Below are positions 34,880 through 44,257 of a stretch of DNA of 64,000 bases, one piece after another. Position 1 is the stretch's first letter. Each line of letters begins with the position of its first letter. Below the pieces are notes generated by a model. That model saw nothing but the letters and a program-made list of their open reading frames with translations. It was not told the DNA's origin and did not search any database. The stretch spans positions 2,294,001-2,358,000 of the forward strand of contig NZ_CP151792.1 of NCBI RefSeq assembly GCF_038446525.1. The letters run 5' to 3'. The position numbers and the translations under genes are program-made. This DNA is from Methanolobus sp. ZRKC5 (GTDB taxonomy: Archaea; Halobacteriota; Methanosarcinia; Methanosarcinales; Methanosarcinaceae).

Positions 34880-35203
34880 TTAGTAATTATCGAGGACGGT
34901 TCGTACAATATCCCTGTAATCTTCCTTTAGCAGGTATATATTGTGGTCTCCGGTAACATCGATACTCAGGATTCCCAGTCTTGTATTCATGAGACCAACC
35001 ATTGCGGATACGCCTCTGTAACTCACATCAAAATCCGTATTATGAAGATGCTCGTACACGTCACCTGTAGTGAACTTTCCACCATTAAGGAACAATTTCA
35101 GTACTACTTTTCGTATACCAGTATCATCGCGACTAAGATATTTTATTAGTCTTTCTCTTACTCGCTCTTCAATCGTTTCCAGTACAAACACCTCTTTCTT
35201 CAA
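34880..35203 (-). CDS. DUF2551-family protein
   Basis: 107-residue protein of a methanogen-specific family. The conserved core is KFTTGDVYEHL and VSYRGVSAMVGLMNTRLGIL, which looks like a small winged-helix fold. The start given is a TTG with a TATA-like TTTATAAG about 20 bases upstream; a GTG four codons later is an alternative. It precedes uppS on the same strand by 75 bases. Possibly a DNA-binding regulator. Confidence 0.75.
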   Translation of the reverse strand: MKKEVFVLETIEERVRERLIKYLSRDDTGIRKVVLKLFLNGGKFTTGDVYEHLHNTDFDVSYRGVSAMVGLMNTRLGILSIDVTGDHNIYLLKEDYRDIVRTVLDNY

Positions 35204-35309
35204 TATGTTATTTTATCTTATAAAACTATTTATTTGAAATAGCTTTAAAATCCTTATTGGATATGAGAATTGTACCATCTATATCATTCTCCCTTATATA
35301 TTTTAGCTT

Positions 35310-36365
35310 TTACAAGGGTATCTTCTCAACAATTAGTCCATCTTTAAGAGGATATCTTTCAAGAATGTACAATTTTCTTATCGGAGTCCTGATCGATTCT
35401 GCAACATCTTCCAGTATCCACCAGGCAATATCAATTCCATCTGCAGCGGTTTCCATCATTTCAGGAGGTACTTCCATCTGCAATAGTTCATTATTTACAA
35501 TTTTAAGTTCATCACTTGTAACACATTCAATATGTCCATAATATATAGTGCCATCCTCACTTATCTCATCAAAGGGCCTTGCGGTGTTCTCAGCAATACG
35601 TATAAGCCTGTTTCGAAGCTGAACCGCATCTTTGTAACTTGATGAACAGAAGTGTATCATTTCACAATTTTGGGCAATTTCAGTTGCATATTCCTCAGAA
35701 CCGATAACTGCATTTGATACATCATCTCTCAGCGTATAACCTTTTGCTTTCATCGCATCAGTATTTGTGTCGGAAAACTCCAGTTCATTAAGGTTAAGGA
35801 AGCACCCGACCTTCTCTACAAAAAGTGCCATTTTATCAGCACCTTCAATAGAAGGTATCTCTATTCCTGCTTCCATTTCCAGTTCCTTTGCAAAGTTTAT
35901 TGAATCTGCATAGCTGGTAGTATCCATTCTGCCCCACAGCTCCACAGGGGGATGGAACCTTATCTCATCGAGTCCTGCCTGAGATAGCTCATTTAGCGTT
36001 TTCCTGTCAGGAGCAATGGATGTATACATGTGTATATGGTGTTGAGCCCCGAACTCTTTTTTCAGGAGTTTAATATAATGGATAACTCTATCCATTTTTA
36101 AAAGAGGCTCTCCTCCGGTAATCCCTGTCCCGAGTGCATTCATCTGTCTCGCTTCTTCAAGGACATCCTGGTCAGAAAGGACCTTCCTTTCATTGGCATA
36201 AGTATCGTCAGTACGCCTCTCGTCTGATACAGGGCAATAAAAACAATCTTTCGGGCAGACTCCTGTGACGAAAAGCACCATCTTTGCTCCTTGCTGGCAG
36301 AGTTTGCATCCATCCGATAGAAAAGAAGAGAATGAACCTGATTCTCCCGGGATAAGTTTACTCAT
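35310..36365 (-). CDS. Radical SAM protein (archaeal, extra N-terminal cysteines)
   Basis: 351 residues. The radical-SAM CX3CX2C motif is CPKDCFYC (C37, C41, C44); the SAM-binding GITGGEPLL follows near residue 80. An additional pair, CKLCQQGAK (C20, C23), precedes it, as in a group of archaeal radical SAM proteins whose substrates are unknown. A small ferredoxin gene lies divergently 90 bases upstream and could supply electrons. Confidence 0.87.
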   Translation of the reverse strand: MSKLIPGESGSFSSFLSDGCKLCQQGAKMVLFVTGVCPKDCFYCPVSDERRTDDTYANERKVLSDQDVLEEARQMNALGTGITGGEPLLKMDRVIHYIKLLKKEFGAQHHIHMYTSIAPDRKTLNELSQAGLDEIRFHPPVELWGRMDTTSYADSINFAKELEMEAGIEIPSIEGADKMALFVEKVGCFLNLNELEFSDTNTDAMKAKGYTLRDDVSNAVIGSEEYATEIAQNCEMIHFCSSSYKDAVQLRNRLIRIAENTARPFDEISEDGTIYYGHIECVTSDELKIVNNELLQMEVPPEMMETAADGIDIAWWILEDVAESIRTPIRKLYILERYPLKDGLIVEKIPL

Positions 36366-36456
36366 TCAGGCTTCCTATAACTTGCAGGTATATAAGGTTA
36401 TTTTTATAGCCCCACATCCTAACTCTTATTTAGAATCCACGTAATAATTAATTCCG

Positions 36457-36642
36457 ATGGAAGAACGTGAAGGCTTTATTGTATCCATTGGATGCAGGAA
36501 ATGTGGGAGGTGTGAGAACATTTGTCCCAATGGAGCACTTTACAGGATCAATGGTTTTACCAACGTGGATCACGAAAAGTGTGATCTCTGTATGAAATGC
36601 GTAAAAATATGTCCTAACAAGACACTGGAATATATGGAATGA
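36457..36642 (+). CDS. 2[4Fe-4S] ferredoxin
   Basis: 61-residue ferredoxin with two CX2CX2CX3C-P motifs, CRKCGRCENICPN (C13-C23) and CDLCMKCVKICPN (C42-C52). It transfers low-potential electrons. No clear Shine-Dalgarno is present, so the message may be leaderless. It is transcribed away from the radical SAM gene and toward the flavoredoxin gene, with which it converges. Confidence 0.9.
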   Translation: MEEREGFIVSIGCRKCGRCENICPNGALYRINGFTNVDHEKCDLCMKCVKICPNKTLEYME

Positions 36643-36669
36643 ACCAGGCCACTCCATATAGTTTCGCAG

Positions 36670-37233
36670 TTATTCTTTCATTCCGATGGAAAATGCCTTG
36701 CCTAGTAACTTGCCAACACCGTAGTAATTCCTTTCAGGTGAGTAGATAATCGGTTTTATTTTTTGAATTTCGGGATTTCCTTTTTCATTCAGTACAGACT
36801 CATCTGCTTTTATATCTACGATCTCCCCTATGAATTGTGTATGAAGTCCCAGCTCAAAGCTCTGTACCAATTTACATTCAAGGACAATGGGGAATTCTTC
36901 TATGTAGGGTGCATACACAAGATCACTTTTCACAGCTGTAAGTCCCATCTTTTCGAACTTGTCAACATCCTTTCCACTTGCCATGCCAAAGTAATCTGTT
37001 TCCTTCACGTATTTCTCAGAGGGAATGTTTATGGTAAAAGCTTCCTTTTCCATTATGTTGGTATAAGTGTAAGTGGCCTTGCGCATGGATACGCTAATGC
37101 ATGGTGGTTCTGAACAGCAGATACCTCCCCAGGCGGCAGTCATTGCATTTGCATTTCCAAACATGTCATAGCTTCCAACGACCCACGCAGGTGTCGGGTA
37201 AGCTAAGGATTTTGCTCCGATCGATTTTTTCAT
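36670..37233 (-). CDS. Flavin reductase-like protein (flavoredoxin family)
   Basis: 187-residue FMN-binding split barrel of the flavin-reductase/flavoredoxin family ([30 protein letters not shown] near the start). These proteins bind FMN and pass electrons between ferredoxins and small acceptors. The ATG at 37233 follows GAGGTG at six bases; a GTG three codons upstream overlaps that site. Neighbouring ferredoxin suggests a functional link. Confidence 0.88.
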   Translation of the reverse strand: MKKSIGAKSLAYPTPAWVVGSYDMFGNANAMTAAWGGICCSEPPCISVSMRKATYTYTNIMEKEAFTINIPSEKYVKETDYFGMASGKDVDKFEKMGLTAVKSDLVYAPYIEEFPIVLECKLVQSFELGLHTQFIGEIVDIKADESVLNEKGNPEIQKIKPIIYSPERNYYGVGKLLGKAFSIGMKE

Positions 37234-37292
37234 AGGATACACCTCTGCAAAAAAGGTCTTAGGAAACCTTTAATCTTGCGGCAGTTGCCTCA

Positions 37293-39239
37293 TCATATCA
37301 TTCCCCTGAAAATGACCCTTGAAAGTATGGTTGACACAGTGAAGACTATTATGGTAACCGGCAGGATCTGCCCGATATCGTATCGCAGTTGTGCCTTGTC
37401 ACCTCCATACTCGATAGTGCCTGAAAAGCGAATTAGTATAACCGTTATAAATATGATATATATTCCAATGGCGAACATGAAAAGATCAGAAGGTATGGAC
37501 TGGTTCAGGTTCTCAGGGGATATTTGAGCAGGACCCGGGAATGCATTTTCAGGCAGACGTTTTATGCTTTCTGCTATATTCTGGAGGATCTTTGCTATCA
37601 CTTCAGAAAGGGCAATGGTAACTCCTGCTATAAGGGGTGCGAAGACCGCAGCAGTCGTACGCATGGTTGAGGTCATATCATAGAGTGACTGCTTTATGTT
37701 CAGCTCCACGTCCTGAAGTTCCTTAAGGTGGTCTGCAAGCTTAACAATAGCGACACCTGCTACCACATGGCTCTTGTGGGCACTTTCAATGAACAGCATC
37801 ATTGTGGTCTTGATCCTCTCTGAATAGATGTCCTTGAATGCTCCGAAATCCTCATCGAATATTGCTGAATGGATATCTGTTCGCATGTTCATCAGGTTAA
37901 GTGATATCCTCTCAAATGCGGTTGCTATGTCAGAACCACGCATTGTAGCTGCTGTGTGAATGAATGCTTCTTCAGCAGACCTGCCCTCGGATATCCTTCG
38001 ACCAAGGACAAACAGGGCATCTGAGAACTCATTTTCCATTCTGCGTATTTCATCTCGTATCTTTTTGTAGGGTGCATAGCTGATATTCAGGTAAACGGAA
38101 ACAGCAAATACAATACCCCATATTATGAAAAGCGTGGGTGGAATAATTCCATCCAGGGTTGCTGTTGACACTATGTTCCACGGGTTTCCCCTGTAGATCA
38201 AAACGTATCCAAGTAAAGATATTGCAATACCTATTGCTGAGGAAAGCAGAAGTGCGTGTCTTTTTCGATTTTTTATATTAGCGAGTTCCGGGTGGCTTTC
38301 AGGTATGTCCTGTGGGATGAATGCAGCAGGTCGTTGCATTAATATATATTCTGCATATGCGAAGGTTAGCAAGGGCAGGACCACATCATAGACTGTCACA
38401 AGGGTTCCAATCCCAAAACGTATCCCTACCACGGTTATTGCAGGCATCAAAGCTACAAGTGCAAGTGGTATCAGGATGAATATGGAGTAAAGTACGTAGG
38501 TAGGTGTCTTCAGTTTAGAGGCGAAACTATCCATAAGGGTACGTGTACTTTCAAGCACCAGATCAAGTGCCCGGTTAAGAGTGATAACTCTCTGTACCTC
38601 ATCCGGTTCACATGTAGAGCTTTTGATTAGATGCAACGCCCTTTTGAAATACTCGCTGTCCTTCCCCCATAGGTTGGAAAATTCCAGTATAGCATCATCG
38701 ATTCCCCTGTATTCTCTCACATGCAGGTTCCATATCATCTTTTTCAGGTCCTTTGCAAGAGGCCTGCTGGAGTTGCTGGCTGCAAAACGAATGGCTACCT
38801 CCATATTTGGCACCAGTTTCATTGACATCACAATGTAGCTGATGATCTCCGGCATATCGCCAAGCGAACTTACTTTCATCCATTTTGCATGTATTTTGAT
38901 GTACTCGCTCATGTAGAGCAGCACTGCCAATGGAAATAGCAGGCTCAGCAAAACAACGGCCATGAGGGTAGACGTTTCAAAGTTAGTGATCCTGAAAAGG
39001 AAAAAGTCAAAAATAAGTATTCCTATCAGTGTAAAGGCAGCAGTCACATAGGAAAGAAGCACGGTTTCATGAGCTTCGAGTCCCAATCCTGTGTATACCA
39101 TTGCATTGCGGTAGCTCTCACTGGTAGCATTATCTGAACTCTGGCGAAAAACATCGAAATCCTTTACAAGCCATCTGAAGTTTGCAGAAGTGAACTTGCA
39201 GCTATGATAATACCAGTTCTCATTGTACAGCCTGACCAC
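37293..39239 (-). CDS. TadC/GspF-like membrane platform protein
   Basis: About 648 residues with two type II secretion F (T2SSF) domains, each with its own membrane helices, the form usual in archaea. The first spans about residues 130-300, the second about 415-600. It anchors the pilus or secretion machine and couples to the ATPase encoded just upstream. The start is placed at GTG 39239, overlapping the ATPase by 20 bases; the open frame continues 70 codons further into the ATPase and is not native. A start downstream is also possible. Confidence 0.82.
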   Translation of the reverse strand: MVRLYNENWYYHSCKFTSANFRWLVKDFDVFRQSSDNATSESYRNAMVYTGLGLEAHETVLLSYVTAAFTLIGILIFDFFLFRITNFETSTLMAVVLLSLLFPLAVLLYMSEYIKIHAKWMKVSSLGDMPEIISYIVMSMKLVPNMEVAIRFAASNSSRPLAKDLKKMIWNLHVREYRGIDDAILEFSNLWGKDSEYFKRALHLIKSSTCEPDEVQRVITLNRALDLVLESTRTLMDSFASKLKTPTYVLYSIFILIPLALVALMPAITVVGIRFGIGTLVTVYDVVLPLLTFAYAEYILMQRPAAFIPQDIPESHPELANIKNRKRHALLLSSAIGIAISLLGYVLIYRGNPWNIVSTATLDGIIPPTLFIIWGIVFAVSVYLNISYAPYKKIRDEIRRMENEFSDALFVLGRRISEGRSAEEAFIHTAATMRGSDIATAFERISLNLMNMRTDIHSAIFDEDFGAFKDIYSERIKTTMMLFIESAHKSHVVAGVAIVKLADHLKELQDVELNIKQSLYDMTSTMRTTAAVFAPLIAGVTIALSEVIAKILQNIAESIKRLPENAFPGPAQISPENLNQSIPSDLFMFAIGIYIIFITVILIRFSGTIEYGGDKAQLRYDIGQILPVTIIVFTVSTILSRVIFRGMI

Positions 39240-41739
39240 CTGCGCAGATATAATGTTCAATTTGCCCGACAGTTTGCTGTCCTTCACCTGTGATTGTAGC
39301 GTGTTCTTCAGTTTTCCCGGCAAAATCATTGAACCAGTCCAGCCAGCGCTCATAGACTCTTTGGTAATCAGTGCCGTCAGGTTCTGTGATCTCCCTGTCC
39401 ATAAGCAACCAGAACATGTTGTTTGCAACAGCCACATTCCTTGCATCAAGCAGGCGCTGGTCTTCTTTGCCGTATTCTGCTATCCTGGTTTTTATTTGCG
39501 CTCGCATGCGTATGTTGCGGGAAGCCTCATCCATGGAAATTCCCCATTTGTCTGCAATCTTAGCGATTAGGGCGGATTGTCCCCTGTCCATTATGTCAGA
39601 AGGTTTGAGACAGTCATCTAATGCACTGTAGGTGAGTATATCCGAGAAAACCTTGCCTGAGTTTTCTTCCCATTTTTCATTGACCTCAGCAACCTGCATG
39701 ACCCGCCGTTTCATTGTCATACTTCCTGCTATTCTGGTATTGGCGCAGACAATGACCGCATCAGTGGCTTTGAAGGACGCAGGCGGAACTCCAAGTGTAT
39801 TTACTATTCTCTCGTAGACTGCATCTGTGGATGAGCCATGTATGGTTCCTATTACTGAGTTTCCAGCGGCACCTACCTGCATGGCTTCATATAGAGCAGC
39901 TACCTCTGGTCCCCTCACTTCTCCCATAATGAGGGATGAACTGCCAAGTCTCAGGGATGCTCGCAGTGCTACAGTTGGCTCTATCTCAACGCCGTACTTC
40001 ATTATGGCAGATTGCGAGTTAAGCCCCTGGACTTTCCAACCCATTTCCTGGAACTGTTCAACAGGTATCTCAGGTGTGTCCTCAATGGTTATCATGCGGT
40101 ATTTTTGTGGCATTTCCATGAGCAAGGCACACATAAGTGAAGTCTTTCCGGCTCCAACACCCCCTGCAACAAGGACAGAAGCCTGTCCGTCCATGATAAA
40201 ACTGAGAAGGCCTGCAGTGAGTGCTGAGATGGAACCGTTATTGATGAGTTTAGGGAGTGTCCAGGGGTCCTTTGCGTGTTTCCTGAATGCATAGGCTATC
40301 CCTTTTGCACTAAGGGGATCTCCAATGACTGAAACACGTACTCCATAGTCCCTGAGGAACATTTCAAGTACAGGTGTCGCTTCTCCAAAAGGACGTCCGC
40401 TAATGGAACGAAGTCTTGAGACCATGGATTCCATATCTTCCTGGGAAAGATAGATGTTAGTTACACATTCCTCGCCATCCAGAACCACATGAACCGGATT
40501 GCGGTCTGCCGGTGCATTTACATAGACATCAGTGACACGTTCATCTGACAGCAGGTCCTCAAGTATCCCGAGTCCGGTAGTATATTTCGTCAGCAGGCCA
40601 CTGCAGATATTCATCTTTGCAGGGTTGCAGGTTATATCGTCAACGTCCTTCTCTTCGAGCAAAAGCTGCTTGCTAAGCCTGCGGAAATATTCCCTTGAGT
40701 TAGCCGGGTCGGCAAACTGCAGGTCCACAGGCCGGTGCATTATCATCTTCTTCCTTACTCTCTCTATTAGTTTGAGTTCCTTTTCTTCAAGGGAGTATTC
40801 CATTGGGTTGATGATGTACATTTTCTCAGGACGGTCCGCTAACTGATATATGTTCACAGGCAAATGTCTCTCATCCTGATAACTGATGTCGTAACATTCC
40901 TGGAATATGGTATTGTCCGGTGGTTCTGTGTAGATCCTGGATGTGGAAAAAGGAGGTCTTACATAGGACCTGAGATGTTTTTCATAGTCAACTTCGCATT
41001 CTGTGCCGAATTCTCCAGAGCTTTCAGGACCAATGCCTTTTGTTATTCTTTTTGAAATGGAATTCATTTCACAGAGGATGCCTGTGAAATTCTTCCTGCA
41101 TAGCACACATTCGTCCCGGATATCAGACAACTGATCTTTTGCTTCGTTGTATTCAATTAGCTTGTCAATTATGTAACAGGTTTTAAGTGGATCAGTTCCT
41201 GACGATTCAAGTATCATGTTCATTATGCTTGCGTGCTCTTTTCTGCACTGCTCATTGCTCTGACATGTTTCAGGTACGATTTTTGAACTTTTGTAGGATA
41301 TCAGCTTGTCTTTCAGGCCGGACATCAGGTATATCGTTGCAAGTGATTTTCCCTCATAGTCTCTTTCGTAGAGTTTTGAAAGAGTGACCCTTCCTGCAAC
41401 AGGTTCTTTCTGGAGGATATTGAATATCTTCTTTCTGCATTGTTCATCTTCAAAAGTGGATTCATGGTCGCATTCCTTGCAGTCAATGGTTATGGTTTTG
41501 CTATTTTTTGAGACCTTTGACCTGTAAGGGCAGCCTTTATCATCATTTTCCTTTTTCCCTGCAAGTAAGGAAACACCTGAACGGAATTTGCTTAAAATCC
41601 TGTTGATCTTTTTCTTATCACCAGGCAGATCATTAACAGGCATTCGTTCAGAAAGTACCAGTTGCATTTGTTGGTATTGTATGATATTATTGGTGTCGTT
41701 TTTCAATATCAGGTCGTTTTCTATTTTTTCAAATGTCAC
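39220..41739 (-). CDS. TadA/VirB11-like secretion or pilus ATPase with long N-terminal extension
   Basis: 839 residues. The C-terminal half is a VirB11/PilT-type ATPase with Walker A VAGGVGAGKTSLM (about residue 530), SLIMGEVRGPE as Walker B/Asp box and GTIHGSS (His box). The N-terminal 350 residues have no match I recognise and contain cysteine pairs (CKECDHES, CVLCRKNF) that may bind metal. GTG 41739 is preceded by GGTGGG at the right distance; earlier codons up to 41832 have no ribosome-binding site. With the following TadC-like gene it forms a two-gene pilus/secretion unit without visible pilins. Confidence 0.85.
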   Translation of the reverse strand: MTFEKIENDLILKNDTNNIIQYQQMQLVLSERMPVNDLPGDKKKINRILSKFRSGVSLLAGKKENDDKGCPYRSKVSKNSKTITIDCKECDHESTFEDEQCRKKIFNILQKEPVAGRVTLSKLYERDYEGKSLATIYLMSGLKDKLISYKSSKIVPETCQSNEQCRKEHASIMNMILESSGTDPLKTCYIIDKLIEYNEAKDQLSDIRDECVLCRKNFTGILCEMNSISKRITKGIGPESSGEFGTECEVDYEKHLRSYVRPPFSTSRIYTEPPDNTIFQECYDISYQDERHLPVNIYQLADRPEKMYIINPMEYSLEEKELKLIERVRKKMIMHRPVDLQFADPANSREYFRRLSKQLLLEEKDVDDITCNPAKMNICSGLLTKYTTGLGILEDLLSDERVTDVYVNAPADRNPVHVVLDGEECVTNIYLSQEDMESMVSRLRSISGRPFGEATPVLEMFLRDYGVRVSVIGDPLSAKGIAYAFRKHAKDPWTLPKLINNGSISALTAGLLSFIMDGQASVLVAGGVGAGKTSLMCALLMEMPQKYRMITIEDTPEIPVEQFQEMGWKVQGLNSQSAIMKYGVEIEPTVALRASLRLGSSSLIMGEVRGPEVAALYEAMQVGAAGNSVIGTIHGSSTDAVYERIVNTLGVPPASFKATDAVIVCANTRIAGSMTMKRRVMQVAEVNEKWEENSGKVFSDILTYSALDDCLKPSDIMDRGQSALIAKIADKWGISMDEASRNIRMRAQIKTRIAEYGKEDQRLLDARNVAVANNMFWLLMDREITEPDGTDYQRVYERWLDWFNDFAGKTEEHATITGEGQQTVGQIEHYICAGGQAVQ

Positions 41740-41963
41740 GTTTTTATCCCACCAAGTAAGTTTTTTTAAGAAACAGAATAATCTATTAAAAGTTTTCGAA
41801 ATTAATTTCCAACAATTTAATTTTTTACACACTTATTTTTTAGAAAGTTGTTGTTCCTTTTCCGGTCAACCTGCAACAAGCGTTAATATAATACTTTCAC
41901 ATAACTTCCCACTGGACTTTATATTCCCGAAGCATAATTTGTTTTAGAGGCCGGAGATTCTAC

Positions 41964-43187
41964 ATGGGTATATACACTGTTTCACAATTGAATGAATACA
42001 TAAAACAGGTTCTTACACAGGATCCGCAGCTAGGGCAGGTATGGGTGCGGGGTGAGATCTCAAATTTGACGAAACATAGTTCCGGTCATTATTATTTTAC
42101 TCTGAAGGACAAGGGAGCTCAGATAAGTTGTGTGAGCTTTCGGATGACCAATCGTACTCTTAAGTTCGAACCGGAGGCCTCCATGAAGGTTCTGGTTTTT
42201 GGAACAGTGGATGTCTATACCGTGCGTGGGCAGTATCAGTTGCGGGTACTGGATATGCGTCCTGACGGAATCGGTGAACTCTACAAGGCGTACGAACAAC
42301 TTCGTAACCGGTTACAGGAAGAAGGTCTGTTCGAAGTGGTCCACAAGAAAAAGATTCCTCGTTTTCCATCAAAAGTGGGTGTTGTTACGTCACCCACAGG
42401 TGCTGCAGTCCACGATATTATCCATGTGCTCAAACGAAGGTTCCCTGTAGATATACTGCTAAGCCCTGCAATAGTACAGGGAGATAATTCTGCTGAAAGC
42501 ATCGTCAGGTCTCTTGAGCATCTCAACAGGACCGATGTTGATGTGATCATTGTTGGCAGGGGTGGTGGTTCGCTGGAAGACTTGTGGTCTTTTAATGAGG
42601 AAATAGTCGCAAGGGCAATATTTGACTCAGCAGTGCCGATAATCTCAGCAGTGGGTCACGAAACAGACTATACGATCGCTGACTTTGTTGCTGATGTAAG
42701 GGCGCCAACTCCATCGGCTGCGGCAGAGATTGCAGTTCCTGAAAAGTCAGACCTTAAGACGCATGTGCTTTCCTTGACATCACGTATGCAGCAGGCTACA
42801 ATACATTTCATATCCGGCAATAGAAATCAGGTGGATTACCTTTCTTCCAGGATCGATCATGAAAGGTTTGCTGAAATACTGCGACGTGATATGCAAAGAG
42901 TTGATGAGCTCAGTTCCCGCATAGAGTTTGGTGTCAAAAAAATAATAGAATCAAAGGTATCATCTCTTTCCGGGGTTGCCGGTCGGTTGAACGCAGTAAG
43001 TCCTTTGAATACGCTGGAGCGGGGTTACAGTATCGCTCTTCGCAATACTGACCACAGTGTTGTCAGAGGTATTGATGATGTAAGTCCTGATGAATGTTTG
43101 GATATCAGGGTAATCGACGGTACCTTGGAGTGCAGGGTGACAGGCGTTAAGTCAGAAGAGCGAAGCATTGGTGAGAAGAAGAGTTGA
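41964..43187 (+). CDS. xseA: Exodeoxyribonuclease VII large subunit
   Basis: 407 residues. The N-terminal OB fold contains VWVRGEISNLTKHSSGHYYFTLKD; the catalytic region has VGVVTSPTGAAVHDI, IVGRGGGSLEDLWSFNEE and SAVGHETDYTIADFVAD. The enzyme degrades single-stranded DNA together with XseB. Full length. GGAG precedes the ATG. Exonuclease VII is bacterial in most lineages, and its presence in Methanosarcinales is generally read as a lateral gain. Confidence 0.95.
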   Translation: MGIYTVSQLNEYIKQVLTQDPQLGQVWVRGEISNLTKHSSGHYYFTLKDKGAQISCVSFRMTNRTLKFEPEASMKVLVFGTVDVYTVRGQYQLRVLDMRPDGIGELYKAYEQLRNRLQEEGLFEVVHKKKIPRFPSKVGVVTSPTGAAVHDIIHVLKRRFPVDILLSPAIVQGDNSAESIVRSLEHLNRTDVDVIIVGRGGGSLEDLWSFNEEIVARAIFDSAVPIISAVGHETDYTIADFVADVRAPTPSAAAEIAVPEKSDLKTHVLSLTSRMQQATIHFISGNRNQVDYLSSRIDHERFAEILRRDMQRVDELSSRIEFGVKKIIESKVSSLSGVAGRLNAVSPLNTLERGYSIALRNTDHSVVRGIDDVSPDECLDIRVIDGTLECRVTGVKSEERSIGEKKS

Positions 43188-43191
43188 GTTT

Positions 43192-43443
43192 ATGAAGGAA
43201 AAGAAGAATGAGCCTGAAGACCAGGATGAAATGAGTTTTGAAAGCTCCCTGGAAGAGCTGGAGTCTCTAGTAGAGAAGCTTGAAAAGGGTCAGTTGACCC
43301 TTGATGAGAGTCTTGGGATATTTGAGCGTGGCATGAAACTTGCACGTGTGTGCAATCAGAAGCTCTCAAAAGCTGAAAGAAAGATTGAGATACTAATTGA
43401 AGAGAATGGGAAACTGAAAACTGAATCATTCAGTGATGAATAA
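43192..43443 (+). CDS. xseB: Exodeoxyribonuclease VII small subunit
   Basis: 83-residue small subunit: SFESSLEELESLVEKLEKGQ then LTLDESLGIFERGMKLARVC, a helical hairpin that binds XseA. The ATG at 43192 lies five bases after the xseA stop; the frame is open 24 bases further upstream into xseA, which is not needed. Normal length, so the pair should form an active complex. Confidence 0.93.
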   Translation: MKEKKNEPEDQDEMSFESSLEELESLVEKLEKGQLTLDESLGIFERGMKLARVCNQKLSKAERKIEILIEENGKLKTESFSDE

Positions 43444-43469
43444 TTCTAATCTGGGGGAGTTTGAAGGGA

Positions 43470-44243
43470 ATGGGTTTTGACGGTCAAAAATACGAAAAAT
43501 TCTCAAAGCCTCAGCAGGACTGGGGAAGCAGGTTGATGGATGAGCTTGATCTTCAGGGCGATGAATGTATCCTTGATCTTGGTTGTGGTAACGGTCTTCT
43601 CACAGAAAAGCTGGCAAAAAAAGTGCCTGATGGGAGGGTTGTAGGAGTTGACAGTTCTGTCTCAATGCTTGAGCAGGCTAATTATCACAAGGCTGACAAT
43701 ATGGAGTTTCGCCTGCTGGATATGGAGGACATGATTATTGAGGAAAAATTCGATGTTATTTTTTCTAATGCTGCCCTACACTGGGTCAAAGATCACTCCC
43801 ATGTCCTCAATACTATTCATGACTCTCTAAAAAGTAATGGAATAATGAGGGTGCAATTTGCCGGAAAAGGTAACTGTATACATATTGCTGGTGTAATGAT
43901 GGAGGCAATATCCTCTCCAGAATTCGAATCAGAATTCAGGTCCTTTGAATGGCCGTGGTATATGCCTGATAAAGGTGAGTATGAAGAACTGCTCCGCTTG
44001 TCAGGCTTCGAACAATACCGGGTCTGGATAGAAAATGCGGACCGCAATTTTCCTGATGATGAATCGTTTGTCGGGTGGATAGAACAGCCAAGCCTTGTTC
44101 CGTTTGTGTCTGTTCTTTCGGAAGATAGAGCTTCTCTTTTCAGGGATTTCGTAGTTGACAAAGCAAAAAAAGTAGCCGGACAGCCGGACGGGACTTATTT
44201 TGAATTTTTCAGAAGGCTAAATATATTTGCTGTCAAAAAATAA
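43470..44243 (+). CDS. SAM-dependent methyltransferase (class I, trans-aconitate-MT-like)
   Basis: 257 residues with the class I SAM motif ILDLGCGNGLLTEKLA (about residues 35-50), the acidic loop VVGVDSSVSMLEQA and post-motif IFSNAALHWV typical of Tam/BioC-like enzymes. The substrate cannot be told. The ATG at 43470 follows GGGGGAG; a TTG at 43461 is in frame but too close to that site. It may be co-transcribed with xseAB. Confidence 0.85.
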   Translation: MGFDGQKYEKFSKPQQDWGSRLMDELDLQGDECILDLGCGNGLLTEKLAKKVPDGRVVGVDSSVSMLEQANYHKADNMEFRLLDMEDMIIEEKFDVIFSNAALHWVKDHSHVLNTIHDSLKSNGIMRVQFAGKGNCIHIAGVMMEAISSPEFESEFRSFEWPWYMPDKGEYEELLRLSGFEQYRVWIENADRNFPDDESFVGWIEQPSLVPFVSVLSEDRASLFRDFVVDKAKKVAGQPDGTYFEFFRRLNIFAVKK

Positions 44244-44257
44244 AAAAATGGGATGAA

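Noticed and set aside
39827-40294. 155-residue open frame opposite the TadA-like ATPase
   Set aside because: Antisense shadow of a clearly coding gene, with no ribosome-binding site or recognisable motif.
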